Assembly (NCBI GenBank): GCA_022828595.1
Contig: JAKGHH010000001.1
Location: 124,632,999-124,696,998, forward strand
Reading direction: 5' to 3'
DNA length: 64,000 bases
Source of the DNA: Nelumbo lutea
Taxonomy: Eukaryota > Streptophyta > Magnoliopsida > Proteales > Nelumbonaceae
The first letter of the stretch is position 1, and the number at the start of each line of letters is the position of its first letter. Below, piece after piece: positions 1-12,124 of the stretch. The position numbers were made by a program, and so were the translations under genes. Under the pieces are notes generated by a model. It was given only the letters and a program-made list of their open reading frames with translations. It was not told the DNA's origin and did not search any database.

Positions 1-239
1 CTGGGTCAACATGACCCGTAGAGTGGTTTGGGGTCCCATCAGTTCCCACTTTCCTTAAATTCAGAGGATTGGAACCTCCATTCATGTGGCCTACCATGAA
101 GCCTGGGCCAAAAGCAAGCTTCAAACATGAAAATGGGTACATGTTTTCACTATATACAATTTGAATTTGGGAGATGGAGAAAAGTTCTACTAGGACTCTT
201 AAAATGTTGAAAAAAATAATAATCATAAAAAATTCTGAA

Positions 240-1060
240 AAAATAATACTCCAAGAAGCTTATGTGGAAATGAGTAAGAGCTGCCATGGTATGGACCTTA
301 TGGGAGGAACGGAACACAAGGATCTTCCATGAAAAAAAAAGGAGTGCCGAGGAAGTTAAGGAATGCATACTAACAAGATCCATCCTATGGCTGAAAGCAT
401 CAGAACTGTTTGTAGATTTTTCCTACGATGACTTTTGGAGGAGTTGGGTAGCAGTGGCATCAATAGCATCAAAGAAATCCAGACTACAAGCTAGTTGGGC
501 TCCTCCTCCAGAAGGTGTAATCAAGCTCAATTTTGATGGCAGTAGTCAAGGTAATCCAGGGCCTTCTGGAATTGGTGGAATCTTGAGGGATAAGAACAGC
601 AACATCATCTCTTTATTCTCAGGCCCAGTAGGAGTGGGTGACTCAACAAGAGCTCAAATACTAGCAGCTGTACAAGGTTTACAGATTGCAAGCCAACTTG
701 GAGTGGAAAATCTGGTAGTTGGAGGAGATTCCAAGGTAATAGTTTGTTGGCTGCAGAATCCAGAGACCGTCACTTGAGGCTACAGAGATCTTCGGAGGAA
801 AGTTAAATTGTTAACAAGAAGTATGACAGTCAATTTCCAATGGGTCAGCAGATCAGCTAATGCTTTGTCAGATTCTTTGGCTAAGCAAGGGGTTTCTCGG
901 GCTTCTATGTATTGGGTTAATCTATAATTTCACAGTGCTTGGGCTTGTACTCGTACCTTTGGGGAGGTAGCATCTCGTGCCTCCTCCAAGGCTGGTTGTA
1001 CTCCCTTTTCCATCTCTTTAATAAAATTGCCTATTCATTCATCAAAAAAAAATAAAAAAA
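240..1060 (+). mobile_element. 3' end of a LINE (non-LTR retrotransposon), RNase H domain
   Basis: An open frame from 286 to 777 reads into a plant LINE-type RNase H domain: a linker rich in W and R, then KLNFDGSSQGNPGPSGIGG and a GDSKVIVCW segment. These are the usual first Asp and third acidic motif of RNase H. A TGA at 775-777 breaks the frame, but the same frame continues to about 927 with a typical VSRSANALSDSLAKQG ending, so the domain once ran through. A short 3' UTR follows with AATAAA near 1020, then an A-rich tail at about 1046-1060. Endonuclease and reverse transcriptase are absent, as expected for a 5'-truncated copy. No target-site duplication was found. Confidence 0.85.
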
Positions 1061-1434
1061 ACTTCAAGTAAGATGGTTGAAACTGATGATATCATGCCGG
1101 ATTTTGGTTAACAGCCCATCTGGCAATGTGTCCTGATCCTCTACTTATGTGCTCCATCATGGTCCCCAGACCACAACTACCTATACTGTGACTTCAGATG
1201 CAAGATACTTCCAGAGGAATATTTCTATTAAAATTTTGTTGTATATATAATCTATGTATGAGACCTAATCTGATTTACTTCTAAAACAGGTATTTCTTGT
1301 TTTAGTTATGAATGCTTTTTGCATCTTTACTTAGTCATTAACCTTTCAAGAGTTTTCCTTGCTCTTACATTTTCATCCATTTTAAAGTCCCTGAATAATT
1401 GTTGGGTGGTTAACCAGAGATATGGATATAATCA

Positions 1435-1542
1435 TATAATTGTTGGCTGGGTTAAGAGATCTGCTAACTTTGTATTTAGTGTGTTGTACTTATTTTTCCT
1501 TCTTAAATTAATAAAATGTTTGAGTTATTGATAAAAAAAAAA
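1435..1542 (+). mobile_element. Small LINE 3'-end scrap
   Basis: About 100 bases resemble the last part of a LINE RNase H domain: a frame reading WVKRSANFVFSVLY, comparable to the WVSRSAN motif of the copy at 0.2-1.1 kb. AATAAA and an A-run follow at 1510-1542. It lies just upstream of the first visible TRAP-alpha exon, presumably in an intron. The match is short, so the call is tentative. Confidence 0.4.
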
Positions 1543-1556
1543 TGAAGTCCCTGTCT

Positions 1557-1637
1557 AATGTGTATTCTAACTTTGGTTCATATGCAAGCATGTTTTCTTT
1601 GGTTTCATTTTAACTGCAATGTGTATTCTAACTTTTG
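1557..1637. repeat. Short direct repeat, about 18 bp, 61 bp apart
   Basis: The string AATGTGTATTCTAACTTT occurs at about 1557 and again at about 1618, in intron DNA just before the TRAP-alpha exon at 1695. It may be a local slippage duplication or a footprint of an excised element. Confidence 0.5.
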
Positions 1638-1694
1638 TATTTTTTCTGTTCTGTGCACCTTTATTATTAACATATAATTTCGATTGTGATTCAG

Positions 1695-4600
1695 GTCTTT
1701 AACAATGCAACTGTTCCAACTTCTGTTCAGGCCACTTTTCCATATATATTTTCTGTTTCCAAGTACTTGCAGGTATGTAACCTTGTTGTAATTGGTGTGC
1801 ATCTTATGAATTGATTGTTTGATCAGCAATTGGCTTTTGCTTTATATTTGAATTTATGTGAAAAGAAAAACAAATGAGGATTGTAACTTGATCCTATGCA
1901 TATTTGTCTTTTTAATCAAATAAAAAAAATGTCTCAAGCATCCTATTATCTGTTCTTGCAGCCTGGATCATTTGATCTTGTGGGTACAATCATTTATGAG
2001 ATAGATCAGCAACCATTTCAGAGCACTTTCTACAATGGTACCATTGAAGTTGTTGAGGCTAGTGGCTTTCTCAGTGTTGAGTCTGTTTTTCTTATTACCC
2101 TTGGCCTTGCTCTTCTTGGCCTTTTTGGGTTGTGGATATATGGTCAAATAAAGCAGCTTTCCAAGGTAAGTAATGACTTTGTAATTGTATGTGACACATG
2201 TATGTGTTAATATAAATATGTTGAAAAATCAGGACTTATTTTTCCTTTTTTCTCCTTTTATAAACAACAGAATACAAGCTTCATTCTGTTAATGTAGGTT
2301 ATATTGTGGGATTGATGTAGTAATAGAGAAGAAACTAACAGAAGGTGATTTAACTTCTTTGTTTTGAAGCCAATAAGGATTGCTAGGCATTTCACCTAGA
2401 GGAAGTGGTTCTAGCCATCATGCCTAGGCATCTCTCCTGCAATTAAGGAACTCTTTATTTCATTAAAATGACTACATCATAGTTGTTAAGGTGGGATGGC
2501 AAGCCTAAATGACAGGGATGCACCTTGTTGCCTAGGTGTTGTAAGTGTTCTAAAAGGGTAGCCTAGATTTGCAGGTGAAGCTCATTTTTGCATTGCGCCT
2601 CACCTAGCTTGTTATGTTTTGATGAGTTGACCTTGAATTTGAAGTTTTAATTGGTAATTTACAACATTGTAGGTTGTAGCCATGTTTTAATTTGTTAGGT
2701 ATTAACATGGAACAGGAACAACAGGTTGTGCACAGTTGTAGGTATAGTTGCAATTTTTACATGTCAGCTGCTGCAATAGTGCCATGTTTTGATTTATAAC
2801 TGAAAATATGCAACTTGGGTGGGTTGGGTTTAGGGTCAACCCTAATACATGAGCCTTGGGCCAAGGCCTAATCCAAGATGAAAACCCAAGTTGGCCAGCC
2901 CATGCCCAGACTGAGCTGGGTTTGGGCATGCTATTGCGTGGTTAGGCTAGACCGCTAGGTCTTCTTGCTCATCTTTTTCATTTCTACATGTTATCTACCC
3001 TAAAAACAATTGAACAACAAAAGAGAGGAAGAAGAGAGGAAAACAAAGAGAGGAGAGGAGGAAGAAACTTTAGAGAGCCAAAAAACTCTGGCTGGCAGCA
3101 CCAGGTATGTTATTTGTACTAGGAGACAACACAAACAAATAAAAAGAATGAAAAATTACAGTGGTGCCCTTGGTGGCATAGTCTAATATAAAAATAAACT
3201 AACAACACTCTAACAAAATTCCCCCTCAAGTTGGGCTGTATATGTCAATCATGACCAACTTATCACATAATTCATTGTGTCACAAACTCTAAAGCCCCTT
3301 TGAAATAACATCAGCAAGTTGCTCTTTGGAGCTGAAATAAGTGGTACACACTTGATCCTTCTTGAGCTTCTCCCTTATAAAGTGTTTGTTTACTTCAATA
3401 TGCTTTGTTATCAAAATAGAGAGACATAGGGATGTCCACACTAAATCCCAGTTCCCCAAACTTTATCCAAAGCACTTCAGCCATCCCATGAGCCATGGCC
3501 TTACAACACTTGATTTAGCAACCACACTTTGCCTTTTTCTCTTCCATGTCACTAGGATTTCCTCCCACAAAAGTACAATACCAATGGGTGGACTTTTTGT
3601 CATCCACAACACTTGCCCGCATCAGTATAACCCTCCATTTCAAGTGATTTTGCTTCTTGAATAGTAACCCACTTCCTAGATATTTCTTAAAGTACTTGAG
3701 AACTCTCTTAGCAGCTTCTAAGTATGGTACCTAGGAGAGTGCATAAATGGACTCAAAACTCCCACAACATAAGCAATATCTGGTTGCGTCATAGACAAGT
3801 ACAACAATTTCCCCCTAACCTTTAAAACTATTTTACATCTTTCAAAGGTTCTCCATCACAATCACCCAAGCTGTGATTAACACCAATCAATTGGCTTTGC
3901 ACCTAGTTTCCTTGTGTCCTGTAATAGATCCAAGATGTATTTCCTATGAGAAACGAAAATACCCTTTTAGGAGCAAGCAACCTTGATTCCAAGAAAATAC
4001 CGTAGTGGCCCTATATTGTTCACCTCACATTGGGTAGCCAAAAACTCCTTCAAATTCTGTATCTCAAAACTCTTGTCACTTGTGATGATAATGTCATCTA
4101 TATATACAACCAGTGCTGCAACATTCCCTGGGCTCCTTAACAAAGAGTGTGATCAGACTGGCATTGCTTGACCTTGAACCTTACTTGCTGATCCACCATA
4201 TGAAACCTACTAAACCAAGCTTTGGGAGACTGCTTTAAGCCACATAAAGACTTCTTTAATCTACACACCTTGCATTCTCTTCCAAGTCACCATTACTATG
4301 TAATTCCCAATCCAGATTGGTAGGCAGAGCGACAAGACAACCCAAATTGAGTTCAATTTTGCTACCAAAGCCAAGTCTCAACATAATCAATGCCATATAC
4401 TTGGGTATACCCTTTTGCCACCGATCATGCTTTGTACCTTTCTACTGTCCCATCTACCCTATACTTTACTTGAAACACACATTTACACTATTAGGTCCTT
4501 CTACTTGGGAAGATCCACCAACTCCCAAGTGTTATTCTTATGGAGGGCATTAATCTCCTCCTTAAAATTTGCATCAATGTGCGACTGATAATAAAAAGGG

Positions 4601-5141
4601 TATGTGTGCAACTCATATTCAAATTAGTAATTGTGATGATCTGGTTAGTGTTAATAATTGGAGGCAACTCGTAAAATTTTAGATCGGGGCATAACTTTCC
4701 TGTTGTATTAATTGAAAGTCCTAGTTGTTTTCTATTGATTGCTCTCCTATTCCTGTGTTATTATCATGTTTATAGCAGGCCTAGCTAATGCAATTATGAT
4801 ATTTGCTCTGTTATTTATCAGAACATTTTTTTTTTAAACTTTCTGGTTTAAATTACCCAGAAAACTAAAAGGATGCCAAAAGTTGAAGTGGGGACTGGAA
4901 CAACTGATGCTTCAATGGATGAATGGTTGGAGGTGAGTAGATTGTCAAAGATGCTCATTTCCCTGTCCTAGTGTTTTTTCCCCGTAATTACAAGACTGCT
5001 AGGTTCAACTGATCTCTCATTTTTCATATGCTGCAACTGTGTCCCTGAACATGAATCACTAATACCTTCTCTCTCCCCTTTTTTTTTTGTCAGGGAACTG
5101 CATATGCTCAATCACTGTCCAAGTCAAAGAAGAAGAAGTAG
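1695..5141 (+). CDS. SSR1: Translocon-associated protein subunit alpha (TRAP-alpha/SSR1), C-terminal exons
   Basis: TRAP-alpha is a single-pass ER membrane glycoprotein associated with the Sec61 translocon. Four coding exons are visible: 1695-1772, 1962-2165, 4861-4932 and 5094-5141 (TAG). All are bounded by AG/GT and keep phase 0. The encoded 133 residues contain VFNNATVP, then PGSFDLVGTIIYEID, the FYNGTIEV glycosylation-type motif, a hydrophobic membrane segment (SVFLITLGLALLGLFGLWIYG), the plant motif VEVGTGTTDASMDEWL, and a lysine-rich cytosolic tail ending SKSKKKK. All are characteristic of plant TRAP-alpha. The signal peptide and acidic N-terminal lumenal exons are missing and should lie upstream of base 1. 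The intron 2166-4860 carries an antisense copia relic. Exon sequences show no frame damage, so the gene is probably functional. Confidence 0.93.
2800..2960. mobile_element. Fragment of a GGGCC-rich hAT-like repeat
   Basis: A stretch rich in GGGTTGGGTTTAGGGTC, TTGGGCC and GCCCA motifs resembles the complete-looking element at 23963-24476. It sits in the TRAP-alpha intron. No terminal repeats or target duplication can be defined. Confidence 0.4.
2985..4575 (-). mobile_element. Antisense Ty1/copia relic in a TRAP-alpha intron
   Basis: On the minus strand, from about 4575 downward, the frames read pieces of copia reverse transcriptase and RNase H: a start like NFKEEINALHKNNTWELV, the VVYIDDIIIT catalytic box (variant of YVDD), YFLGIKVA, KLLYLSMTQPDIAY, KHIEVNKHFIREKL and EQLADVISKGL. 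After these come a polypurine tract (minus-strand GAGGGGGAA, near 3222-3230) and presumed LTR remnants down to about 2985-3215. Many stops and internal gaps show a dead copy. Gag, protease and integrase are missing. The orientation is opposite to the host gene, as is common for tolerated intronic insertions. Confidence 0.8.
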
Positions 5142-6010
5142 AAGCCATCTTAGACTGCATTTAACTCAAGCAGAGGACTATGGGAAAGCACAGTTTCTCA
5201 TTTCAGACTATGTAAGGTGGCTTATAAGAGGGCTCAAAGGTTGAATGGTTTCTCAGAGAACAGAAAGTGCCAACCTAGCATTTGTAACATGTGAAGAAGT
5301 TTCTATGTTTTCCTGTGGTCAATACTGTTGAGTTGAACTCCTGACACAAAACTACAGGGAAGGTTTTAGTCAAAAAGTAGGAAAAACAATTTTGGTCAAC
5401 CCCGTAAGGTTAGTTTTTGTTCCATATTTGGATGAATATGATCTGTTTCAGTGTTTCTATTTGATGATGCTTGAGGTACTCCGTTCATTTTTTTCTTGGA
5501 AATAATGGAGAATATGTTTGTGGGTTCGAAGTGGAAGTAATGTTTTTTTTTTTTTTTTTTTTGTTTATGTTTTTATCTTTTTGCTTTCTCTCGTAAGGAA
5601 TGGTCGGACTTAGGGCGCTCCTCTCACGATTGGCAACCGAAACAGTATTTTGATCTTGTCAACTTCTGTACTGAAGATACGTTTACTTTCATGCAAAATG
5701 AATAGTTCTTCAGAAAATATGCTATTTTCTGGTGCTTAGTTGTAGCGTTGACACATAAAATGGCTGTGGATAAGGAGAACAGATGTTAAGGCCATGTTTG
5801 ATTTACTTCTCAGGGTTTCATTCTTTTAATTGGTGCTGGTTCTAGGCAAGAATGAATAACATTAGTGTTTAATTACAAAATTCTTGTCATGGGTCACATT
5901 CTTTTTTGAATGAAAAATTAGCCCCATATCACAAAAATTGAATAGCCTTGAGCATTAAAAACAATCATGCCCCATCTTGTTCATTTTCATTCTTTGAGGA
6001 AATTCAGCAT
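5142..6010 (+). other. TRAP-alpha 3' UTR and unannotated flank
   Basis: The 3' UTR should start at 5142. A T-run occurs at about 5541-5562. I see no second gene here and no clear AATAAA signal. Confidence 0.5.
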
Positions 6011-6024
6011 GCTAAATTGTTGAC

Positions 6025-6460
6025 ATTAGATGTTTACTTTTGTAAAAACATTTTTATAAAAATATTTTTATGAAAACATTTTTATAAAAGTAATTTTACA
6101 TGAAAGCATTTTTATGAAAACACTTTTATTAAAGCATTTTTATAAAAATACTTTATTAATGCACTTTTATAAAAACATTTTTGTAAAAGCACTTTTATGA
6201 AATTATTTTTATAAAAGCACTTTTATGAAATTATTTTTATAAAAGCATTTTTGCGAAAATATTTTTACAAAAGCACACGAAAGTATTTTTTTTTAATATT
6301 TTTATGAAAGCATTTTTTATAAAAATACTTTTATAAAAGCACTTTTATGAAAGTACTGTTACTAAAACACATTTATAAAAATATTTCATTAAAACACTTA
6401 CTTTATGAAAACACTTTTATAAAAGCACATTTACAAAAATACTTTTATAAAAACACGCTC
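6025..6460. repeat. Degenerate A/T repeat built from AAAGCACTTTTATAAAA-like units
   Basis: More than a dozen irregular units of about 15-30 bases alternate AAAAGCACTTTTAT, AAAACATTTTTAT and AAAATATTTTTAT. Many are self-complementary (AAAGTACTTT type), so the region could fold into hairpins. A shorter stretch of the same kind is at 20262-20385. Confidence 0.75.
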
Positions 6461-8252
6461 AGTGGTAATTATCACTAACCCCGAGTTTACGTTTTGTGCA
6501 CTTATTGGTGCATTGGTCGAGTGCACCCTCCAATTACGTTCGACCACGTTGAATTCAGCGTTGAATGTGTAACGATCGAGTTTGGAGGTCCGTCAATCGA
6601 TTCAATTGGATGCAAAAAGACAAAACCCATTCATCTGTCTTCACGAGTTCGAACTCCCCCCTCTCTCTCTTCACTTTGAAACCCTAGCACCTCCAAGCTC
6701 GATGGCGCCTTCACTTCAACCAGTGCCATTGTGAATGACAAAGCCACCGGCGACCAGGGACAAGTCGTCCGAACAAGCATGCCCGGACGTGAGATGCCCT
6801 TTCCATTCTTCTTCCTCCTTACTCCCCCTCTCTCTTCTTCTTCCTCTCCCTCCTTTTCATATGCTTTGCATGCTCGGACCCTGAGATGCCCTTTCCATTC
6901 CTTCTGGCTTAAAAACCCTTTATTCTCCATGTTGTTCCTACCATACTTCCACTTAGCACGAGATGTAGATGGCCGGCAGAGTTCGTCTTTCACCATCCTC
7001 TCACTTGATCGGGAAGGCGTACATCCATGTCTAGATTCTTCCAAGAACAACTGATAACCACCCTTCTTACCATGACCTTCAGCAGAAAATAATTACAACA
7101 AAAAAAAAAAAAAGAAAAATCACAACAAAATCAAGACAAACACAATATTGTAGATTACAGACCTTGCGGAAAGAGGGGAGAGAACCTATAAGCAACGACC
7201 AAACTCAGCGAAATCTTAGATATGTGGAAAATGAACAAAATTTGGGAAAATGGTAAAAAAAAAAAATTCAGGAGCGCATGCAATGGGTCCTCGGCGAATA
7301 AAGAACACATTCAGTTTTTTTGTTTTTTTAAGTTTTTTTCCTAGAACAAATTCTAAATTCTCGACTGGGAGGGGGGCGGATCCAACATACAAGTTTTGGC
7401 CAGGAATCGATTAGGTTTGCTCTCTCTTGCACCACACCCATCAATGCAAAAGGAAAAGGATGAAAAGTATGGGCATGTAACCCTATTTTTAGAATAATCT
7501 GAGTAAAGCGGGAAAAATGATTTTGAAGCCCTAAATCTCCAGCGAAGCAGTTATGGACCAGCTACATGGCCAGAGAAGAATAAGAAGAATGAGACGTTTC
7601 CCACCGGAAAATCCATCCCTTAACCCAAGAATCCTTGTAGCAGTGGCAGTCGGGAAATCCACCCGTGAACCCAAGAAGGCGTTTCTATTGTCTTGCTGTC
7701 TCCGTTGCTGTGGCTCCAGTGGTTGCCAATGCTGAAGCCGCTAACGCTGTTGACAACTTTCCTATCTCTACTCTTGAACACGGTGTGGATTCGGCGGCGG
7801 ATTACTACTGCATCCATAGCCATTAGCCCTTTGCCAGACATAGGGAATCGCCATTGAAATCAGAGAGAGCGGTTTAAATCATGTGGACTTCGTGATAGAG
7901 AAACCAATTGCAGGGATGCCATCGGAGCTGCTCGTCTGCAACTGGGAGTTCATATGTTCCATCATAAGTCATTCTTCTTCATTGAGTTTGCAGGGAAGGA
8001 GGAAGAGCAATATCTTACCGATGAACAGGGCTAGGTTCGAAAGGCAGAAGGGGTTTTAGTCGAGTTCTAACATGAGAGGAAAGGCCAAACGTGTTTTGTG
8101 GCTGGTTCAACCAGTCGAACCGTAATAACGGAGAAAGTCTTCATTAATTCGCGGTTAAGACTGATGAGATGATGTGTTCGCCTCATATTGGTGGGTGCAC
8201 AGAACGCACGGACTCACTGACCCCATGATATAGGGGCCTTTGTAATTTACCC
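6461..8252. mobile_element. Possible Mutator-like element with diverged terminal inverted repeats
   Basis: The left side (from about 6461) reads CAGTGGTAATTATCAC, later GTTTTGTGCAC. The reverse complement of the right side (to about 8252) reads CAGGGTAAATTACAAAGG, later GTTCTGTGCAC. The arms align over roughly 55-65 bases with one gap. This shape is known from Mutator-like elements, but no clean 9-bp target duplication is visible and no transposase is seen. The interior is more GC-rich than the flanks, with open frames on both strands (for example 6731-7054 + and 6631-7050 -) that I do not recognise. It may contain captured gene fragments. Confidence 0.3.
6782..6900. repeat. Local direct duplication, about 27 bp
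   Basis: Near-identical strings around GAGATGCCCTTTCCATTC occur at about 6791 and 6882. They lie inside the unexplained GC-richer block and have no known function. Confidence 0.5.
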
Positions 8253-9820
8253 TGATAAAAAACTCATCAACTGAAAAACCAGAAATGCACAGAACTAGAT
8301 GTAACCAGATAACCAAAAAAAAAAAAAAAAACGAAAAACAAAAAAGAAAATGAAGATCTTATATCTAAACAAGATTGGAATTTTGATGAACAAAAAATGG
8401 TTAGCCAAAATCGAAGGTTGTCATTATGCCTAGGGTTTCTATTCCAAGATCGGAGATTTGAATGAACACGAGGATGCACTTTCGTCTACAGAAAAAAAAA
8501 AAAAAAATCAGATCTGCCAAAGCAGGTAAATGAAGAACTTATATCCAAACAAGAAAGGAAAGTTTTGCTCTTGAAATAACTGGTTGCAAGTTGCAACACA
8601 TCCGAGATGAGATGATGGTTGTCTAGATTGTAGAAGTCAGAGGTTTTAATGTCATATGCAACCTGAAAGTGTAGAAGCTGATAATTGGTCAAAAAAGATC
8701 ATTAACAATGCAGATCGAAGGATGTCTTAAGCAATGATCAAGGTTGGAGGTCGTTTGTTGGCTGCAACATAAGATCAGATGTTAATTACTGTTATGCCTG
8801 TGGTCGTCTTTCTGGCTTTGGCATTTCAAGGAAGAAATGATTTGCCATGATCGTCAGCTGCAAGGTGAGATAGGAGAACGTCTTGAGCAGTGATATGAGA
8901 TCGGAGGTTTCCATCACTTGCACTGTGATATTGGAAGTTACTATTTCGTCTCTTGCTCTAGACAAGTTCCACTGAAGAAGGGAGCAAAAGGTTAGCCTAT
9001 TTACCTCCATTGAAGATGGGAGCAAAGCCATCAATTTCTTAGAAGCAGACGTTGCCCCCATTTTGGATGCAAAACCTGGCATGTTTGCAAATTTGACTTG
9101 TTTTTCGATATATATTTACAAATTACAATGTTAACAAACAACAAACTTGAACCGGAACACATATTTGCAGTAGTTCATGGTTTACACTCTTACCAAACAC
9201 AACCTTACCCCCAGACAAAAAAAAAAAAAACACTCCTCCCTTGTTATATTGACAATACATTGATTTTGTTTTTTTGGTAGATGGACAATACATTGATTTG
9301 AAAACCTTAATAAAATTATTTTATTGAAAAGGGATTGACAATGGGCTAACAAAAAAAAGGGACTAAAATCAATGGTTCAACCGTTTGAGCCGATTAATAG
9401 ACAATACATTGTATTGAATACCTTGTATTCATGTGGTATTTACAATTAAACCATCCGAACTTGGTTTTCAAGTAAGATCGATTCTGTGTCAAGATCGAAT
9501 ATCTAAGGGCAAAAATCCTTTGCAAATGGTTTAACCATTCTAGTAAATGGGGTTTGAACTGAAAAAAAGGGCAAGCCAATGATCCTGTGGGAATGGTCAC
9601 GCTTTATATAAACGCATTGGCTTCAAAACTTAGAACAAGTTTTTTCAGATCGACAATTGGCTTCAAAACTTAGGATTTAATGATCCATGAAGGCCAAGCT
9701 TGTGATGATAGAACTTCTGAATTTTCCGAATACGAAAGGGATTCTATCACTCTAGTCTACTCCTATTCCTAGTTTCCAATTTTCCATCTCTCTCAGACTC
9801 TCACTTTGAGTTCTCAATAG
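8253..9820. other. Intergenic DNA, no gene recognised
   Basis: Short A-runs (8317-8335, 8492-8506), AT-rich segments and only short shadow frames. Nothing matches a protein family I know. Confidence 0.5.
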
Positions 9821-9821
9821 C

Positions 9822-9910
9822 TGTTGACGTTTGGTGTGGTTGAGCAATTCAACAGTCACAAATTACTGGTGATGTTTGGTGTGGCTGAGTAATCCAACAG
9901 TCACAAATTT
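9822..9910. repeat. Diverged tandem duplication, about 45 bp
   Basis: Two adjacent copies carry GTTTGGTGTGG, then a GAGCAATTCAACAGTCACAAAT-like stretch (at about 9828 and 9873) with a few substitutions. Confidence 0.55.
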
Positions 9911-10678
9911 ATTCTACCAAAACTGTTCCACCATCTTGCCTGAAATTTAGGGACCACGTTCCCTGTTTTTCTTCTATAAAAGGGGAGCTTACAGGGAGTA
10001 GTTGTGTGTGGGGGGAGTGAGCATTAGAAAGCTGAAGAGATTGGGAGAACACCATCACCATCTTCCGGCGAGATCTGCTTCTACTTTGTTTGGGATCAGT
10101 CTTCTTCTTCACTGCTACCATTAAGGGTTCTTTCACACCAGATCAAAGCAGTCATTTATGCTATGGAGTGCTTCAAGGCTTTGTTAAAGGCATTTCGGCT
10201 CTAGTAAGGTGGCTAATTTGTAGTACTCTCATCAAGGACATGAATAACAAATTACTCTCATCAAGGACATGATTTTATTTGAAGATATGTTATTCTTATT
10301 CTCCAATGCTTTTTCTTCTTCTTCTCCTCTTTATAAACTAGAGGTTGTAGCTGTAGGTCTAGCAATGCCACAGAGGATGGAGCAATGCATCAGGTTCTCC
10401 TCGTTCGACTTTTGAAAAACAAGAATTCGGAGAGAAAAATGAACCCAAGGCTAGAGAGAAAAAGGTGAACTTTCATTTACTGTCGTGGGCTAGCTAACCG
10501 TTTTATGGCAGCTTGGCTAGCTAACAAGCTCAACTGTTTTTTGTTATTCTCTATCCCCCCCCTCAAGTTGGGCAGGGGAAACAAGGCCCAACCTGCCAAG
10601 TGGCAAAGTGAACTGTGCAACACCCAGAGGTTTAGTAAATAAGTCGGCAGGCTGCTTCACTGTGGGAATATGGAAAGT

Positions 10679-11077
10679 CTAAATGTGGTGGCGCAAAACA
10701 TGTTCACGAATGAAGTGGTAGTCAATATCCAGATGCTTAGCTTGTTCGTGGAAAACAAGATGTGATATAATATGCAAAGTTGCTTGATTGTCACTGAATA
10801 ATTGCATGGGCATTTCACCAAGAAAAGTAATGTAATCAGTAGTTGAATAGCGTGTAAGTGGGCAACTGGCCCAATCAAAATCACAGAAGGCATGTACCAT
10901 CGGTTCTGAAGAGGAGGTAAAGAAGAATCCATGACCAATAGTTGCTTTGAGGTATCTAAGCACTTGCAAGGTTGCGTTATGATGATCTTGGTTTGGTGTT
11001 TGCATGAATTGGCTGAGGAGGTGTACTGAATGAGTTATGTCTGGTCTTGTGACGGTTAAGTAAACAAGGCGGCCCAC
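10679..11077 (-). pseudogene. Element A RT/RNase H fragment (copia pol)
   Basis: The 132-residue frame starts at the end of reverse transcriptase (GRLVYLTVTRPDITHSVHLLSQFM) and runs into RNase H. An internal deletion joins CPLTRYSTTDYITFLGE directly to LFSDNQATLHI, so the central RNase H segment with the WKSKKQ motif is lost. The end matches HLDIDYHFIREHV. Dead copy. Confidence 0.8.
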
Positions 11078-12124
11078 AAGATGGCAATAAGAGGTGGGGA
11101 ATTGGGATCAAAATGGAAATGGTTCAATAAGAGAAGGGCATGATTTGCAATTAAGCATTCCAGTTTCAGAAAGGATGTCAAGCAAGTACTTGTGTTGGAA
11201 CATGCAAATACCATCAGGTGACCGTTCAACTTTGATGCCAAGAAAATATTTAAGCGTGCCAAGATCTTTGATTCAAAAACGATCATCAAGATACTTCTTG
11301 AGATCTTGAATCTGATTAGAATCATCACCGGTGATTATGACATCATCAACATAAACGATCACAACAACAAAACCAGAACTTGTGTGCCGAGTGAACAGAG
11401 AGTAAAGAGTAGTGTGCAACAGATTGTTCATAACCACGACCACAAAGTGTTGTGGCAAATTTCTCAAACCATTGTCGAGAGACTTATCTTAAGCCGTATA
11501 GAGATTTTTCTAATTTGCAGACTCGGGTATAGCCAGGGAAAGAGAACCCAGGAGGAATAACCATGTAGACATCTTCATTCAGATCTCCGTGTAGAAATGC
11601 ATTGTTAACGTCAAGTTGTTAAAGGTCCCAGTTACATATGGCAGCAACAACCAAGAGACACCGGACGGTAGTCAACTTGACAACTGGGGCATATGTATCA
11701 TGAAAACCAACTCCAACAACTTGTGTATAACCCTTAGCAATGAGGCATGCTTTGTACTGCTCTACTGTGTCATCGGCATGAAACTTGACTTTGTATTCCC
11801 ATCGAGCACCAATAGGACGCTTGCTAGGAGGAAATTCAGTCAATGTCCATGTTTGGTTTCGTTCCAAGGCTGTAATTTCATCAATCATGGTTTTTTAACA
11901 TTTGGGATCTGTAAAAGCTTCATCATAGTTTTGTGGCTCCTTGATTGTGATAATGTTATTGAGAAGGATGGAGTGAGCAGTTGAGGTATGACATACATAA
12001 TCATTTAGCCAGGCTGATGGTCAACAAATTCGAGTAGACTTGGTTGGCTGTATCGGAATGGATGAAGATAATTCTGGCAGATTGAACTGGGAATGGTGAA
12101 GTTGAAACTTGAATGGGTGGAACA

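Noticed and set aside
6631..7050. 139-residue minus-strand frame in the GC-richer block
   Set aside because: Overlaps a plus-strand frame of similar length; rich in E, R and K from low-complexity CT sequence; no family motif and no splice or promoter context.
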